Assembly (NCBI GenBank): GCA_018398805.1
Contig: JAGFBZ010000739.1
Span: 124,001-188,000, forward strand
From: Hirundichthys speculiger
Lineage: Eukaryota > Chordata > Actinopteri > Beloniformes > Exocoetidae
DNA: 64,000 nt
Direction: 5' to 3'
In this document: one piece after another, positions 23,612 to 36,969 of the stretch
Numbering within the stretch: the stretch's first letter is position 1
Layout: each line of letters starts with the position of its first letter
Translations under genes and position numbers: made by a program
The notes under the pieces: generated by a model
Database searches by the model: none
What the model saw: the letters and a program-made list of their open reading frames with translations, nothing else
What the model was told of the DNA's origin: nothing

Positions 23612-24267
23612 ATGTTGCCTAGTGCTGGGCAATATGACGATATATATCGTGGGGACAATATAAAAGTGTGTATCTTGCCATTTCTCTTCTATCGTTTCTA
23701 TCGTTTCTAACCTAATTTTATCAATTATTACAGCAAATATGTAATTAAATAACCTGCAACGATAAATTTGATAGAATCAAAAAAGGCTACAAAGTAGCCT
23801 TTTATGTTTGCACTTTTATTCATGGTTAATGCCTTAAACAGAGTTCTCCTCAACCCTGATGTTTACTTTGGACACTTTATATTGGTTTGCAAACTTTGCA
23901 CTACAAGGTTACAGATTTCAGAAAGTTGAAAAATAATTTTTGTTTATTTTTTATAGCTGAACTTCAGTGCAAAATTGTGTTTTTCCTCTCAGAAACTGTT
24001 GTGCACTTTAAAAAAAATGTGAAAGCTACAGTACCTCTGTACTTACCTGTTTTTGCTGCACTAAAATGTATGTTTGTGACAGTTCAGCTAAATGTCCTTT
24101 CAAAATAAAGTTGAAAAGTAAGCAATGAAATTTTTGTCAAACTTTTCAGAGAATAACTGAAAGCATACTTTATTATGGTATATCGTGATATATATCGTTA
24201 TCGTGATATAAAATAGTCCATATCGTGATATATGATTTTTTCCATATCGCCCAGCACTAATGTTGCC
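23612..24267. mobile_element. hAT-type MITE (body 23620-24259)
   Basis: Ends TAGTGCTGGGCAATATG and CATATCGCCCAGCACTA, with an exact duplication ATGTTGCC (23612-23619, 24260-24267). ATATCGTGATATATCGT repeats near the right end. 640 bp with no transposase. Confidence 0.92.
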
Positions 24268-24779
24268 CTGCCTGTCCATCTTCATTGTCCATATCCAGCA
24301 TTTTTTCTTGTTTTCCCCTCTAAAAGTTTAACATTTTTCTTCAACTATTACATAATTTACAATGCAACTGTCAGACATCTGCTAACTGGCTGTTATGTTA
24401 CTTCAGCCTTCCCATCTACAGAGTGGTGGGCCAGTTCACCACGTGACCCTTGCCAAGACTGTGCACAACTGTCTGTGTGGAAATCACTATATAACAATAA
24501 AGTATTTGTTAATTTAATCTGCCATTCAAGTATTTCTCCATCCATCTGGGGTGTGGTAGTTTGTGCTGCATTGCCTCAGATGTTTTTAAATTTACATTTA
24601 CATGGTCGTGCGACGCTGCAGGAGCAATTTCAGAAGAGCGATACCCCACAGGAGAGGCAAATGGAGTGAAGTTGAATTGGTGTGGGGGATATTTCTAATA
24701 AAACCTCCTGCTATTGACACATTTTGTCCAATATATGACTGCCTCTCCTCCTGGCAATGTAGTATTGCCAGGATGTATG

Positions 24780-24967
24780 TGCTCTCCTCTCTTTGTCCTC
24801 CATCATCATCTCTGTCCTCTCTCCGAGCAGGAAGCCCCCCCCCTTGCCACCGTTTGGGTTAAAGGTTTTTTTCTCCCTCTGCGGGAGCTTTTTTTTTTTT
24901 TTTTTACTAAAAGACAAGCTGCATTGCAATAGGCGCTACACAAATTGAACTGAATTGAATTGAATTG
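24780..24967 (+). mobile_element. LINE 3' end with TTGAACTGAATTGAATTGAATTG-type tail
   Basis: Same family as 1072-1270 and 43794-45140 but plus strand: CCTTGCCACCGTTTGGGTTA, AAGGTTTTTTTCTCCCTCTG, an expanded T tract (24889-24905), then GGCGCTACACAAATTGAACT and a TGAAT-repeat tail. Confidence 0.75.
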
Positions 24968-25141
24968 CTTTGCTCAGCAGTGTAAAAACAGGTTTGAAAA
25001 AGGAGCTGCTGTACTGTATCTCCATAGAACTTTAATGTCAGAGACATTTCAATAAGTCCTCAGGAAACTGTGTCAAATCAGACATCTGTGTCCATTTTTT
25101 CACACGTTAGGTTTCTGTGAAATATGTATTACATAAAAAAG

Positions 25142-25582
25142 ACTAGAAAACCACTTGGAGAGCGCAGACCTCCGCCAAGCAGGAACAATTCCCCCGTATA
25201 GCGATTTACAGATTGCGATAAAATACACGTTCTGGATCAGATCCGGATCAGATCCGGATCAGCCTTTGAAATTTGATAGAGGTTCCCATTGTCAATCTCT
25301 GAGTCAAATTTCATGAGTTTTGGGCAATAATTAAAGGAGATATTGAGAAACAAAATTTTCAGCCCCATTGACCGCAATGTTATGGAAAAATTTATAAGTG
25401 ATCCAGAATCCAGGATTTCTTCTGGATCACACCCAAAATGAAATCAGTTCTTCCTTTTCACATTTCTGACAACTCCTGAAAATTTCATCAAAATCCATCC
25501 ATAACTTTTTGAGTTATCTTGTACACAGACAGACAGACAGATAAATGCCGGCAAAAACATTAACCTCCTTGTCGGAGGGTAA
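25142..25582 (-). mobile_element. Helitron-like repeat copy 3
   Basis: Minus-strand copy, nearly full length. It reads ACCCTCCGACAAGGAGGTTA … GATCCGGATCTGATCCGGAT … GCTTGGCGGAGGTCTGCGCT CTCC and ends CTAG|T at 25143. The GATCCGGATCTGATCC block is doubled (25239-25262) compared with the other copies. Confidence 0.85.
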
Positions 25583-27011
25583 AAAAGCAGAGAAGTTTTT
25601 CAAGTTGAATGACAAAGTAACAAAAGAGAAAAAAAATAGAAAAAAAAGTTTTCAAACAATCATTGACTTCTCATCAATAATGCCGATGTGAAAGCACTCA
25701 CTCTTTTTAAAGCTGGGTTACCCCACATACCAGAATAACCCACTGTTCAAAATGTTTGATTAACGTGCACTGAAAGTTATTTCAAGGACCTCCCTGAAGA
25801 GAAAATTGCAAAAAAAGAGAAAAGTCCTTCATGCTTCATTCAATAAGAAAACCAGAATGCATTTATTTGGAGGACACCGTGAGCAAACACCAATCACTCT
25901 TCTGGTTTTAAACACAAGACTTTTCTTTGCTGCAGCTTACTTAACCCCCCCCTATCGCTGCTCCGCCACTAAACTTAAATCAATGTGACATTGATCACTT
26001 TCAAAACGCAAAAGAAGTGAATTTAAAAATCGAACATTTAAATTTTTTCTCATTGACTTTAAAAGAAGTCTCACCCCTCTTCCCTCCGCTTTCATCATCC
26101 AGTTACTGATGATCGCGTCTTAGCAAGAGAGTCGGAGGGACAAATGAGAGCGGGAGATAAGAAAATAGACTCTGTTTGCATCACTCAGTCATCGACCCAC
26201 CGCGGAGACGAACTACGCGAGGAAGAAGGAGGAAGATCAAGTCTGAGGAAGAGGGTTTAATGATGCAAGGCGAGAGCTGCTGGTTGTGAGTGCATCACCG
26301 AATTACCACCAACGGTTTATCAAACAACATCAAACAAACATCAGACCATTAATTTGTGAAAATCCTATTAAACCTGCTGAGAGGTACTATAAACAAGGCG
26401 ACAGGCGGGCTCTTGTTCGTGTTGATTTTTCATGCCTTTGATACAATTCAAGTACACCTGATTACCAGCTTCAAGAGCAACAATTGTCAATATGAAAGCA
26501 AAGGGAGATGATTTGGATAAAGAAAGGAAAAATGATGAAAAAAACACCATTCTGTTGGTCAATGTTGAGCTGATGTGAATTCCAAATTAGGCTACGGGGC
26601 GTCTTCTCTTCGGGCCGCATGGACTACATGATGAACATGAGAAAATAAAAGAGAACAAGGGTGCAGACATGAAAAATGGCTGAGGGGTGGGCAGTGAGAA
26701 GTGTGGTGGGAGTTGTAGTCTGGACGAGGCGATCGGAGAATTAAACAGGCAATCAGGTGGGATGAAAGATAAGTGAGCAGTGCTGGGGAGAAAGTGAGGA
26801 GGTGATCTGGGAACAGATAGATAGATTGGCCGGATACCGAAGACAAATGACAAAAACAAACTGAGCTGGAAACTGGAACTGACCTTTTTTTTTAATTTTT
26901 ACCCAATTTAGTGTCAAAAATAACCTAGATTTTACTCTTCCGACATAAAACTGAAAATAGGGACTAAAGAAGCCTCAATCTAGCAAGTAATTTGCTAACA
27001 TTCACACACGC

Positions 27012-27617
27012 ACACACTCAACAACCACTTCATTAGCCACACCTGTTCAGCTGCTTGTTAACACAAACGGCAGCAGAAAACCATACCAGGCGCGACTCCT
27101 GTCAGCTAGGAAGAGATAACAAGGATACAGTTTGAACGGGCTCACAAAAATTGGACAATAGAAGACTAGAAATCAGAGTTGATTTCAGCTGCAAAGTTCA
27201 GATGGTCAAAATTAATAATTCTGAAACGTGAACGCATGGATCCATCATACATCATAGCGTACCCTTTATGAGCACAGTGTACCATCATCTGATGGCTACT
27301 TCCAGCAGGACATAGAAAATGAAATGAAATGAAAAATACTTTATTAATCCCAGAAGGGAAATTCAACAGCTACTACAATTTGCTGCCACCTTGCAGCGCA
27401 TTCAAATTCGAAAAAAAAAAATTTGAAAAAAAAAATTTCACCATGTCACAAAACTCAAATCATCTCAAACTGGTTTTTTGAACATGAAAATGAGTTCTTT
27501 GTACTCCAACGGCCTCCACAGTCACCAGATCTCAATCCAGTAAAGCACCTTTGGAATCAACGGGATATTGACATCTGGGATGTGCAGCTGGCAAATCTGC
27601 AGCGATTGCATGATTCT
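27012..27617 (+). pseudogene. Tc1-like element remnant, interrupted and truncated
   Basis: It starts ACTCAACAACCACTTCATTA, a characteristic Tc1-family terminus. Sequence corresponding to the transposase follows (ACTCCTGTCAGCTAGGAAGA, GGCTACTTCCAGCAGGACAT), is broken at about 27316-27438, and resumes as a frame reading WFFEHENEFFVLQRPPQSPD followed by LNPVKHLW. The third catalytic Glu is Lys (NPVKHLW for NPIEHLW). Large internal deletions. The right end is cut off at 27617 by another repeat. Confidence 0.82.
27316..27370 (-). mobile_element. LINE 3' tail fragment inside the Tc1 remnant
   Basis: GAAATGAAATGAAAAATACT and TTTATTAATCCCAGAAGGGA are the same terminus as the LINE at 13690-13780. It is only the last 55 bases or so, probably a severely 5'-truncated insertion. 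A-rich filler (27409-27440) separates it from the resumed Tc1 sequence. Confidence 0.7.
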
Positions 27618-27900
27618 GCAGTGTTTCCCCACACGTTCATTTATTTGTGGCGGCCCGCCATAAATACAGTTTTCGGCTTTTGACCCGCTCTCGCCTCCAG
27701 ACTGGTTACTTTGTGAATGTTGCGTGTCGTTTCAATTCTGGCTCATTGGGTGGTGGTATGCATTATGACGCCGCCTATAAATTTATAAGTCACAGAAGAA
27801 GAACTCGCTGTGGGCCTATAAATGGAGAAGACGCGGAAGAAGTCGTAGTGGAAGAGGCGTGGTTCAAGCGTGGTTCAAAAATCTAACTTGGTTTTCATTC
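27618..27900. mobile_element. hAT-type element left end (CAGTGTTTCCCCACA)
   Basis: CAGTGTTTCCCCACACGTTC, ATTTATTTGTGGCGGCCCGC is a recurrent fish hAT-type terminus, here cutting off the Tc1 remnant. No matching right end was found, so the extent is uncertain. Confidence 0.45.
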
Positions 27901-28390
27901 TGACCTTACTTCAATGACAGTTAGCAATTCTAGCTGGACTAGCATAGCCCTTGGATGCTAATCGATATTACATTCATTTTAATCAAATCTGTTCAAACAT
28001 GATCATTTCAAGTGTCGCTATTAAAACAATATCTGAAATGAGCGCTGCCAGGGTTGAAACACGGAACTAACAGAGCTCTGCTTGACCCAGAAGAGCCCAC
28101 AGCAGAGTCGTGGAGCAAGCCTGCAACCATCGTGTGATGATTGATTGCGGGATGATTCACGATGGATCCTAGCATACTTCCGCTTGGAAGGGTCCTGAAA
28201 TGTGGCTCCCAGCTCTTTCAGCCAAACCACACTGGAGGAACTGCATGACTAGGCTGAGGGGCTGCAGAGCTTCAAGTGGATATTTGTAGCAGGACTTCCT
28301 GTTTTTAAATCAGAAATGACGTCAGAAATGACCGCTGCATGTAGCTGACGCTTGGTTAGCAAAACACACCTTCTGCTTAGCTAAGCTTCA

Positions 28391-29374
28391 GTCTCAGATA
28401 GAGCTGGGCGATACTGGGAATTCTGGTATCGATCTGATGCCAAGTAATACAGGGCCAGTATCGCCAGTATCGTCAATACCAATACCGATACCAATACCAA
28501 TACTCTTTCATATTAAGCTTGATCTATCATGAACCTGCTGACCTTTTGCTGTTTTTGTGATTTTTGTCTTTGGGTTATTTTGTTAAAACCTTGAATAGAA
28601 GTTTAGCAAACTTTATAGTTTACAGTAAAATACTTTATTATCACAATTAACATTTTTGAGTAAAAATTCCTTGGAGTTGAATTGTTCTGTTCATAATCTT
28701 TTTTCTAGTCCACCTCTTATAATATTACATGTTTCAATACTTGTTTGCACTGTGTGCACTTTTCTGTTGCTTTAACTCTATAAATTCCCCCATCGTGGGA
28801 TAAATAAAGGATTATCTAATGTCATTTTATCTTGGATAACACCTTTCATGTCATGTTTCATGTTTCTGGACTATTCATGTCATGTTCCTGGTTTCTACTT
28901 CTCATTGCTCTCCCTTCCCTCAGCTCCCCAATCACTTGATCTAGTTCACCTGAGCTCTGCCTAATCACCTGAATAAGCCTCTCCCAGCCACTGCACTACT
29001 GCCACATTCTTCAAAGCTACTAGTCAAGGAAATCCAGCCTGTTACCACGCATCACGCACCATGCTCTGAACACCCCTGACCAGTTTCTGCCCTCTGAACC
29101 CCTTTGCCAGATTCAACAATAACCCAACAGATCTGGAGTCGGTACCTGTGGTTCAGTATCCAGAGAAACAGTGTTTAAGATTAGGCCCATAAAGCTTTAT
29201 TCTACATATTGGTGGCAATATTTTGGGTCCTTCCTTTACGAACTCATTATATTTCAATGGGATACATGACATGTACTGTATTATTTCAATGTATGTACTG
29301 TATTATTTCAATGTCTTAATTATATTGCCTCCAGTAAAATGTGTCTCTAGTAACATAAAGGTGTAACTTAAAGG

Positions 29375-29459
<85 letters not shown>

Positions 29460-29992
29460 AAGATGACCACTCTTATCTACCTGGATACTCTCTGTTGGAC
29501 TGAAAGACGTCTGCCAATGACTTCTGTCTCCGTTTCTGCAGCTGTTCGTTTTCTTGCGCATGGTATTTCATGTGGTTAAATAAATTTGTAGCATTTCCTC
29601 TGTATTTTACAGCCTTTTTACAAACTAAAAAAAACTGTAGTGGTTTTGTTTTTGAGATTAAAATACAGCTGAACCGCGCTCCATTTACTTTCTGCTATTC
29701 TTTGATTCTTCTGCTCTGTTATCTCTCTCTGGGATGTGTGTGTGTGTGTGTGTCTGTGCGGGTCAACGAGGGGCAAGAGAGAGCGCTGAGTGGGCGGGGC
29801 CGGGGGAGGGGCCAGCAACAAGCTGTCAGACACAGACTTCTATGAATTCGCACTTCGCCTCAGTCAGTGCTTGTGGCAGAGAAAAAAAGCTTAAGTATCG
29901 ATCTTTTTACACGAGTATCATTCGATATCAATACCAGCGTTGGTACTGATATTATCGATATTTGGATCGATCCGCCCACCTGTAGTCTCAGA
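28391..29992. mobile_element. hAT-type non-autonomous element (body 28399-29984)
   Basis: Ends TAGAGCTGGGCGATACTGG and GATCGATCCGCCCACCTGTA, with an exact duplication GTCTCAGA (28391-28398, 29985-29992). 1586 bp. Inside are a LINE-like tail (28785-28815, ATTCCCCCATCGTGGGATAA), a (TA)n(GA)n microsatellite and a (TG)n tract. No transposase frame. Confidence 0.9.
29379..29456. repeat. (TA)n-(GA)n compound microsatellite
   Basis: About 30 bases of TA repeats run directly into about 46 bases of GA repeats, inside the hAT element. A (TG)n run follows at about 29735-29752. Confidence 0.95.
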
Positions 29993-30124
29993 CCCTTCCA
30001 GACCGGCCCACAGCCAGTCACAACCGTTAGTAAAATTTAACACAGCGTAATGTATCCTCTTGGAAATATGAATGATCATGCTCTCTTAGGTTTTTATTTA
30101 TTAATAAACAACTAAGCAAGGTGA

Positions 30125-30450
30125 AGCTGTTTATCAGTTTTATGCTCCTAAAATCTGGACCAGTCTTCCAGAAGATATGAGACAGACCTGAACTCTGACA
30201 ATGTTCAACTCCAGACTGAAAACAGTTCTGTTTAGCTGGGCATATGACAACTGAATGGATTTCATTTGCACTCTTCATTTTAGATTCCTTTTTAATTTAA
30301 TTTATTCTATTAAATTAATTTTTATGCTCTTATGATTTATGGAATGACTGTTTGGCTTCTTGTTATTTTATGCATCTGGAAATAACTTTGAATTGCCTTG
30401 TGTACGAATTGTGCTCTACAAATAAACTTGCCTTTCCTTACCTTTTATTT
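30125..30450 (+). mobile_element. LINE 3' end (L2-like)
   Basis: The translation gives YAPKIWTSLPEDMRQT, then FNSRLKTVLFSWAYDN and a stop. This is the C-terminal APxxWNxLP…FKSxLKTxLF signature of teleost LINEs. It is followed by a 3' UTR ending TGTGCTCTACAAATAAACTT and a GCCTTTCCTTACC tail. Confidence 0.78.
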
Positions 30451-31512
30451 TTCTTATTATTATTCTTATTCTTCTTGTTATCATTAAAAATGACAGGTAG
30501 TAATTTGCTATGCAGGCTACAAATCAACAAACTGCCTGCAGATAAATTTGTTGCATTATTTAATTTTACCTGATGTGGTACCCAAAAAAAAAAAACCCAA
30601 CATTTTTTACAATTATCCTGGATGTAAAATCTAACAATAAAGACCAAAACCTTTTTTTTTTTTTTTTTGTACCAGTGAGCAAGCCCCTAGTGGTCAGCTG
30701 AGGAACTACATATTTTTATCGTTCCTTAAAGATTAGGACCCAGAAGTAGGGATGCTGATGCTTGGTCCTATAACAACCCAACCCCTAACCCTGACCCTAG
30801 GAAAAAAGGCAGTAGATAATGCAAATGAGAGAGGCGTATGAGGATGAAAACTAAAAACAGGTGAGACAATCAACAAAACAGAACACAGGTGTGAAACAAA
30901 TAAAGGGAGCAAAACTGACTGAAATGCATAAAGCAACAAACTGCCTCAAATAAGACAAGAATATTTTCACTAAGGTTCAAAGTAAGAGAAAAAAAAAATC
31001 CAAAATCAGGAGGACGTTCATTAAAACAGCAAAAACACAACAAAAACTCAAAAACCATGGCAGTTCCTTGAGGAGGAGCAGTAGACATTGTCTCTGCTAA
31101 CTTCTGAAATGATGTGCTGAAATGTTCAATAATTTCTTTCCCATTTGTATCTTTCTAGAATGGGTTCTCTCCTTTGTGACACTTGGCCAGGCCTTTTCTG
31201 TTGGTCTCCTCAGTTGTGTGGGTGTTACAGTGGATCGGTACCGTCACTCAGCTGGTACTAAGTCGATGCATCAGCCAGCACATTTACCAGATGGTCTGTC
31301 TGTATAAACCCACCTTGACCAGTTTCAACACAAACAACAGGGTCGTCTGCAGTTTCCACGATCAAAATCAGTGAGTCTATTAGGTATGTCACTCAGTGTT
31401 TTAATTTTATTTTTTATTTTTTTGTCAGTGGCGCAATTATTTTCTCAACAATTAATGAGAGGAGAAATACTGATTGCTCTGACAAACCATGGCTGTTTTA
31501 AAGGTGACATCA

Positions 31513-31551
31513 CCCCCCCCCCCCCCCCCCCCCCCCCCCCCACCACCATTT
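31513..31551. repeat. 39-nt poly-C tract
   Basis: An uninterrupted run of C from 31513 to 31551, followed by ACCACC. On the minus strand, which is the sense strand of the BRINP intron, it is poly-G and could form G-quadruplex structures. Its length may be affected by sequencing or assembly. Confidence 0.9.
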
Positions 31552-32028
31552 AATTTAAACTCGTCCCTTGCTGCTCGCTGTTAATTCTAGTCAGATCAAG
31601 GAATTGGAGCAGATCCAAGTATAGAAATATATGAAAGCCATCATCAAAGATACTTGGGACTTTGACAGCAACTGGGTGGGTTCCTGCTAGTCAGGGTCCG
31701 GGGTAAAATCTAGGAGGCTGGGAGTCTGAATAAATGAAAAGCTTTATTTCTGACAGAAACTCAGAAGGGACACCGAGATGGCTGAACGTGATCTTCTGCT
31801 CACAGCGTATCCAGTCAGAACCGAATCAACAGCCAGCAGGTTTTCAGAGCTCTGCTGGAGTAGCCTAAACCCGAGGCAGGGGCATGTTTTGGGCCCATGT
31901 ATTTTTGACCTGTTGCAAGATTCTTTACACCATGTTCTTTGTGGGGTTGTTCCTGAAAAAATGAGACACATGACACGTTTGCAGCCCCATAAAACTATCC
32001 TAGACCCTCACTTCTGGAAACCTGCCTA

Positions 32029-32395
32029 TTATCAACCAGAGATGTTTCGATACCAATTCTGATTCTTGATGTTGGTATCGGCTGATACCGATTAGCGATC
32101 CGAGTATGATTGCAAAAAAATTGCCTGGCTGTAATATAATTATTGTTGTAAAACATTAATAAATACAGCAAATCCAAGCTATTTATGTCTATATTCCAAA
32201 CAGTATTGCAAAATTAAAAAGTATTTATTTTTGCTGGTAGCGTAGCAGAAGTAACCAGTAAATAAATCATTAAATATAAATTACTTGGTATCGGTTGGCT
32301 GCCTGGACTCCCGTACTCACCCATACCGGCATTTTTGGCATTATCAGAGCAATTTTCGATACTGGTATTGGAATCGGAACAAGACTATTATCAAC
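32029..32395. mobile_element. hAT-type MITE (body 32037-32387)
   Basis: Ends CAGAGATGTTTCGATACC and GGAATCGGAACAAGACTA, with an exact 8-bp duplication TTATCAAC (32029-32036, 32388-32395). GGTATCGGCTGATACCGATT is subterminal. 351 bp. Confidence 0.88.
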
Positions 32396-32752
32396 TGAGT
32401 AACTAAGGTTGAGTGTGCTATTTCAGGCGCCGTAGACGTACAAAAATTGGGGTAAAACACACGATTTAATGCTGCTTCTTCATTGATCTGACACATTCAT
32501 AAGAAGAGCGGGCTGTGTAAATGACAATGTGAAAAACAAGACCAGAGATATGATCGCTGAGATACATCGAGTTTAAGACAGAATTCTTAACATAATCTGA
32601 ACAGGTTATGAGTTCGGCCGAAGTTACCGAAGTGATCCAGCTTTATTAAAAGGTAACTGCCTTTTATTGTTGTTGCTTACATATGTTGACAGTGATCAGC
32701 CTTGCTGCTCTAAATCTATGAGAACTCCCAACCAAAGACATTTTTTAACTAT

Positions 32753-32990
32753 AAAAGCACTCGGAGAGTGCAGACCTCTGCCTGACCTCTACAATGTTAT
32801 CGAAAATTTGAAAGTGATCCAGAATCCAGGATTTTTTCCGGATCACACCCAAAATGAAATCAGTTCTTCCTTTTCACATTTCTGACAACTCCTGAAAATT
32901 TCACCAAAATCCATCCATAACTTTTTGAGTTATCTTGAACACAGACAGACAGATAAACGCCGGCAAAAACAACCTCCTTGGCGGAGGTAA
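32753..32990 (-). mobile_element. Helitron-like repeat copy 4, internally deleted
   Basis: The minus-strand copy keeps both ends (ACCTCCGCCAAGGAGGTTGT and GGTCTGCACTCTCCGAGTGC) but lacks roughly 180 internal bases between 32783 and 32790. The terminal CTAG is ATAG. Confidence 0.82.
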
Positions 32991-34798
32991 ATATTTTAAA
33001 CCAGTTTGAGTGAGATATTTGAATGATATAACATCTGTCTTTTTTTTTTTCTTGTTTCCTTTTAAGCAAACCTTTTGGCATTCATCTCACTCTTTGACTA
33101 AATGGAAAACATTTTACGATTTCATCCTGTTTGAGCCCATTACAGCCGCTGAAACACGAGGCAATGCTATAAAATGTGGAACTCCGGCGGTGTGGAGATA
33201 AAGATAAAAAAAAAAAAAAAAAAGATAAAATGCCATTGCAAGGGGACTTCTATTTAAAAAAGCAATTGTGTTACCCATTTGCAGCTTCCATGAATACCAC
33301 GACGCTGCTGATGAAAGAAAAGAAGGGCAACTCTGAGTACTGCAGGATCATGATTTACAGAGCGGTTTGCTGACATGAAAACTGCTTATCCCTTTTGTAC
33401 TGCAATTTGTTATAACAGTTGTTGACAAGAGACTGATCCTCACACACACACACACAAAAAAAAAAAAACAAGGAATGCCTGGAATCACATCGTCTCGATA
33501 ATGAGGCATCGACAAACTGTAAATACACAGCGTAAAAACACTTTACTCCAGAAACGCACAAAAATATGAATGAAAGGATCACAAACGGGAATCATGAAGC
33601 TCGTGACTTCATGTTTGTTTCTGTCAAAAGCAGGTCTGCGTGGGCTTTTAAAGATCATCAGTTATGCTCTGCAGCTCTGAACAACTGTATCCAAGTCCTG
33701 CGTTTGGTGATGTGTTTTCTTTATTTTTTTGTTGGCATTAAAGTTAATTAGTCAAACTAGTTTTCGGCAAACATCTGTGGCAGCAACGTCAGTCGATCTG
33801 AACTAAACATCATGCATGTGCCTGAATGAAAATGCGGTGAGAGTAACATTCTCATTTGTTTCCTTAGCCGAGGTAAGGTAGGTAAAAAAAAAGGTAAAAC
33901 CACTTATGACCTTTCTTAAGACTTGTTGAGCGAAGCACAAGTACGACACACAGTGAGGAAAATTATCGTGCTGCATTTAGGGACTCACAAGGCTATTTCA
34001 TACTGTGCCGGCTCAAAACAGTGAATGCAAATCGCTTTGTTGCCAAGACATCGTAACCCTTCAGTGCACAGTGGTCACCGCTGCGGACGGCTATTCAGAA
34101 GCTGTTTTCCAGTTTATGCGTGGGTTCGGGTGGTTTAGTGGCACATTATTCGCCTCACTGGACGACGCTTGCAAGCATATGGCGAATGCGACGGCATCTT
34201 GCAGCAAATGCAAACACGGAGGAACGCTGTAAATAACGTAGACAACAAATGTGACGGAAAATACTGAAACACGGTTTAGGAAAAGATGCAAAAAAGATTT
34301 TTGGTTGAAAATTTGGGGAATAAATTCCAACTTGGAGGATGTTGCCCATTTGGTTCATCACATTTATGTTTACTTTTTCTATTTACATTTTTATTTTTGT
34401 CCAGTGGTAGTGGTAGCATATTACGGCTAATAAGTGACTCTAAATTGACCCTGAGTGTGAGGGTGTTTTTGACTGTCAACTTGTCCAGGGTCTAAAGACG
34501 GGGAGATAAACTCCAGAAGACCCCTTGACCCCAAATAGGAAGAAGCAGGTGTAGATAATGAATGAATGGATGGACATGCGTTTGTTGGGGAATCATTTTC
34601 CTCTTTGAGACACATTTATTGACTTTATCAATTTTACTGCATCAGTCCACTACAGCAAGTAAAATTGATCTGCATGTTAGCGCCCATTCTTGTTCCAGTA
34701 CTGCCGACAGCATTGCAGACCCTTCTACACTTGTTTGATTTTTCTATTGATTTAGATTCTTGGTATATAAAGCCTATATAAGCAATATTCTGGAAATT

Positions 34799-35160
34799 GA
34801 ATTGAATTGAAAATACTTTAAAAATCCCTTGCGGGAAATTCTTTCGTTGCAGTGCTCCATCCTATAAAAACAACAATACTCTACATATAAAATAAGTAAA
34901 TTAACACTTTAAATACTACACCTTACCAAGAATTAAATATATAAGAATAACAAATTAGACAAAATAACTCTGGCCCACATGTGCAAGCCCCAAATTACAA
35001 ATTTACAAATTACAAATTTACGGATTTAAAAATACCCTGTCTAATAGTAAAAGAAAAAAGAAAAAAGTAACCTAGTGTAAACGGACTTACAGAGATAATA
35101 CAGAGATAATACAGATTTTACAGATTTATAGTGATTGGTTGTATAGTTTGACACTGAACG
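34799..35160 (-). mobile_element. LINE 3' end fragment
   Basis: On the minus strand it ends GAATTTCCCGCAAGGGATTT, TTAAAGTATTTTCAATTCAA, the usual LINE terminus with a TTCAA tail. Upstream is AT-rich 3' UTR-like sequence with short direct repeats (AATTTACAAATTACAAATTT near 35000). The left boundary is approximate. Confidence 0.6.
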
Positions 35161-35282
35161 AGAGATGCTCAGTTCGGTTTTCGTAAAGGTCAATCCTTTT
35201 TCTGAAATGGAAATTTAGATTTAAAATTAATGCAGATATCCCAAATAGCTTAGCTATAAACGTTAATAATTTCTCCCGATTT

Positions 35283-35605
35283 CAGTTGTCAGAAATGTGA
35301 AAAGGAAGAACTGATTTCACTTTAGGTGTGATCCGGAAGAAATCCTGGATTCTGGATCACTTTCAAATCATCAATAACATTTTGGTCAATGGGGCCGAAA
35401 CATTTTGTTTCTCAATATCTCCATTAATTATTGCCCAAACCTTCATGAAATTTGACTCAGTGATTGACAATGGGAACCTCTATCAAATTTTAAAGGCTGA
35501 TCCAGGATCTGATCCAGAACGTGGATTTTATCGCAATCTGTAAATCGCTATATGGGAGAACTGTTGTGCTTGGCGGGGGTCTGCTCTCTGAGTGCTTTTC
35601 TAGTT
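35283..35605 (+). mobile_element. Helitron-like repeat copy 5, 5'-truncated
   Basis: It begins mid-element (CAGTTGTCAGAAATGTGAAA) and runs to the intact right end GAGTGCTTTTCTAG|T. Lacks about 110 bases of the left end. Confidence 0.83.
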
Positions 35606-36969
35606 TCTCATGCATTCACACTGTGTCTTCTTTCAATTTGCCTTCTGATTTCATGAGTTGCAATGCGTTAAATTCTACCAGCCACAGAACATTTCTACAT
35701 GACTTTAAAAATACTGAGTGTAATGAAAATATTGTTCCTTTTTTCAAGACGTAATGCTTATTAAGGAAAGAAAAAAAATTGCATCAATAGCGTAGCCATT
35801 GTTCGCAGTTCAGGGTCATCAGTTCCAAATTCTCTCACAGAGAGTCTGTGTTTCATGAAAGCTCCTTCCACAGACCTCTGGCTCTGATAATCCCCCTGTC
35901 ACACACTTGTCAGAAGCCATAAGCTCTGAACTGGATGAAGTCTTCGTCAAGAGGAGGATGCTGCCTTGCCTCTGTCCTGAAGACATTTGTAACCTCTGTC
36001 CAGAGAATGGTGGATATGCTCACGTCCAGCATGGCTCATTCATGCGTGGCATCAACAAAAGCACACACACGCACACGCGTGTGCTCTTGCCGGACACGTC
36101 CAACGATGTGTTTACTGCAGCGACTTTAGACTCTAATATATTGATGGGAAACATGCAAGAAACATCCCGCTGAGCGTCGTCAGCCACTGCCTGCAAATGC
36201 ATTCGACAGCATGAGCATACCTCCATTATAACAGAGTGGAGAGTTAAAGATGCATTCTGAATATAAAGAAACATGGGACCAAATGAAGTGTGAAATGAAC
36301 AAATCCTATTCAAACGTCTTTTTTTTTTTTTTATCATTCGCTTCAAAACTTTAATCTTTTTCAAATTGCTTGAGATGATGTGTTTGGGATTTGCTGAAAG
36401 GGAAACCTCTCACTGTGCATCTGATAATACGGCGATGCGAATGTTGTAACTCCAAACACTTCACATCAAATGCAGGAAACACCGTTCAAGCCACATCTCC
36501 TCTCAGCAGCCTCGGTTCCTTCACCCCCGAAGCCATGGGCTATTTTTTACTTCCACCTGAAAAGCATCCTGAAACTCAGCCAAGCAACAGCTCCACAACT
36601 GTAAGGTCAAACTCAGAAACTTTGGCTTTTTTTGATGAGATACTCCACATGAGAATAGTGAAATCCAGAAAAAACTTATTTAGCAATGACCTGCTAAATA
36701 AGCAATGACCTGTTCACAATGACAGGATGAGTGAGTGTAGAAGATGGATAGATGGAGCGCTTCTCTTTGTACCAAAGGAAGGTGTTTTACGGCTTGAAAA
36801 TATTTACATGGATCCATGTAACATGGTTGTGTATTGCATGACGTAAAAGTGTAATGAGTGATATAAAAGAAAAAAAAACTGCATAATTGCTAAATGTTCT
36901 AAATTCCATAAACACTACATATCTGCATTATCCTTTGAAATATGTTACATGTCCATGTTTGTTGGGAAT

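Noticed and set aside
26587..26859. Minus-strand 90-codon frame (proline/serine/histidine-rich)
   Set aside because: Low-complexity composition, no splice or family evidence.
34005..34232. 75-codon frame with several cysteines in non-repetitive DNA
   Set aside because: No convincing splice sites in frame and no recognised family; kept only as part of the uncharacterised intron stretch.
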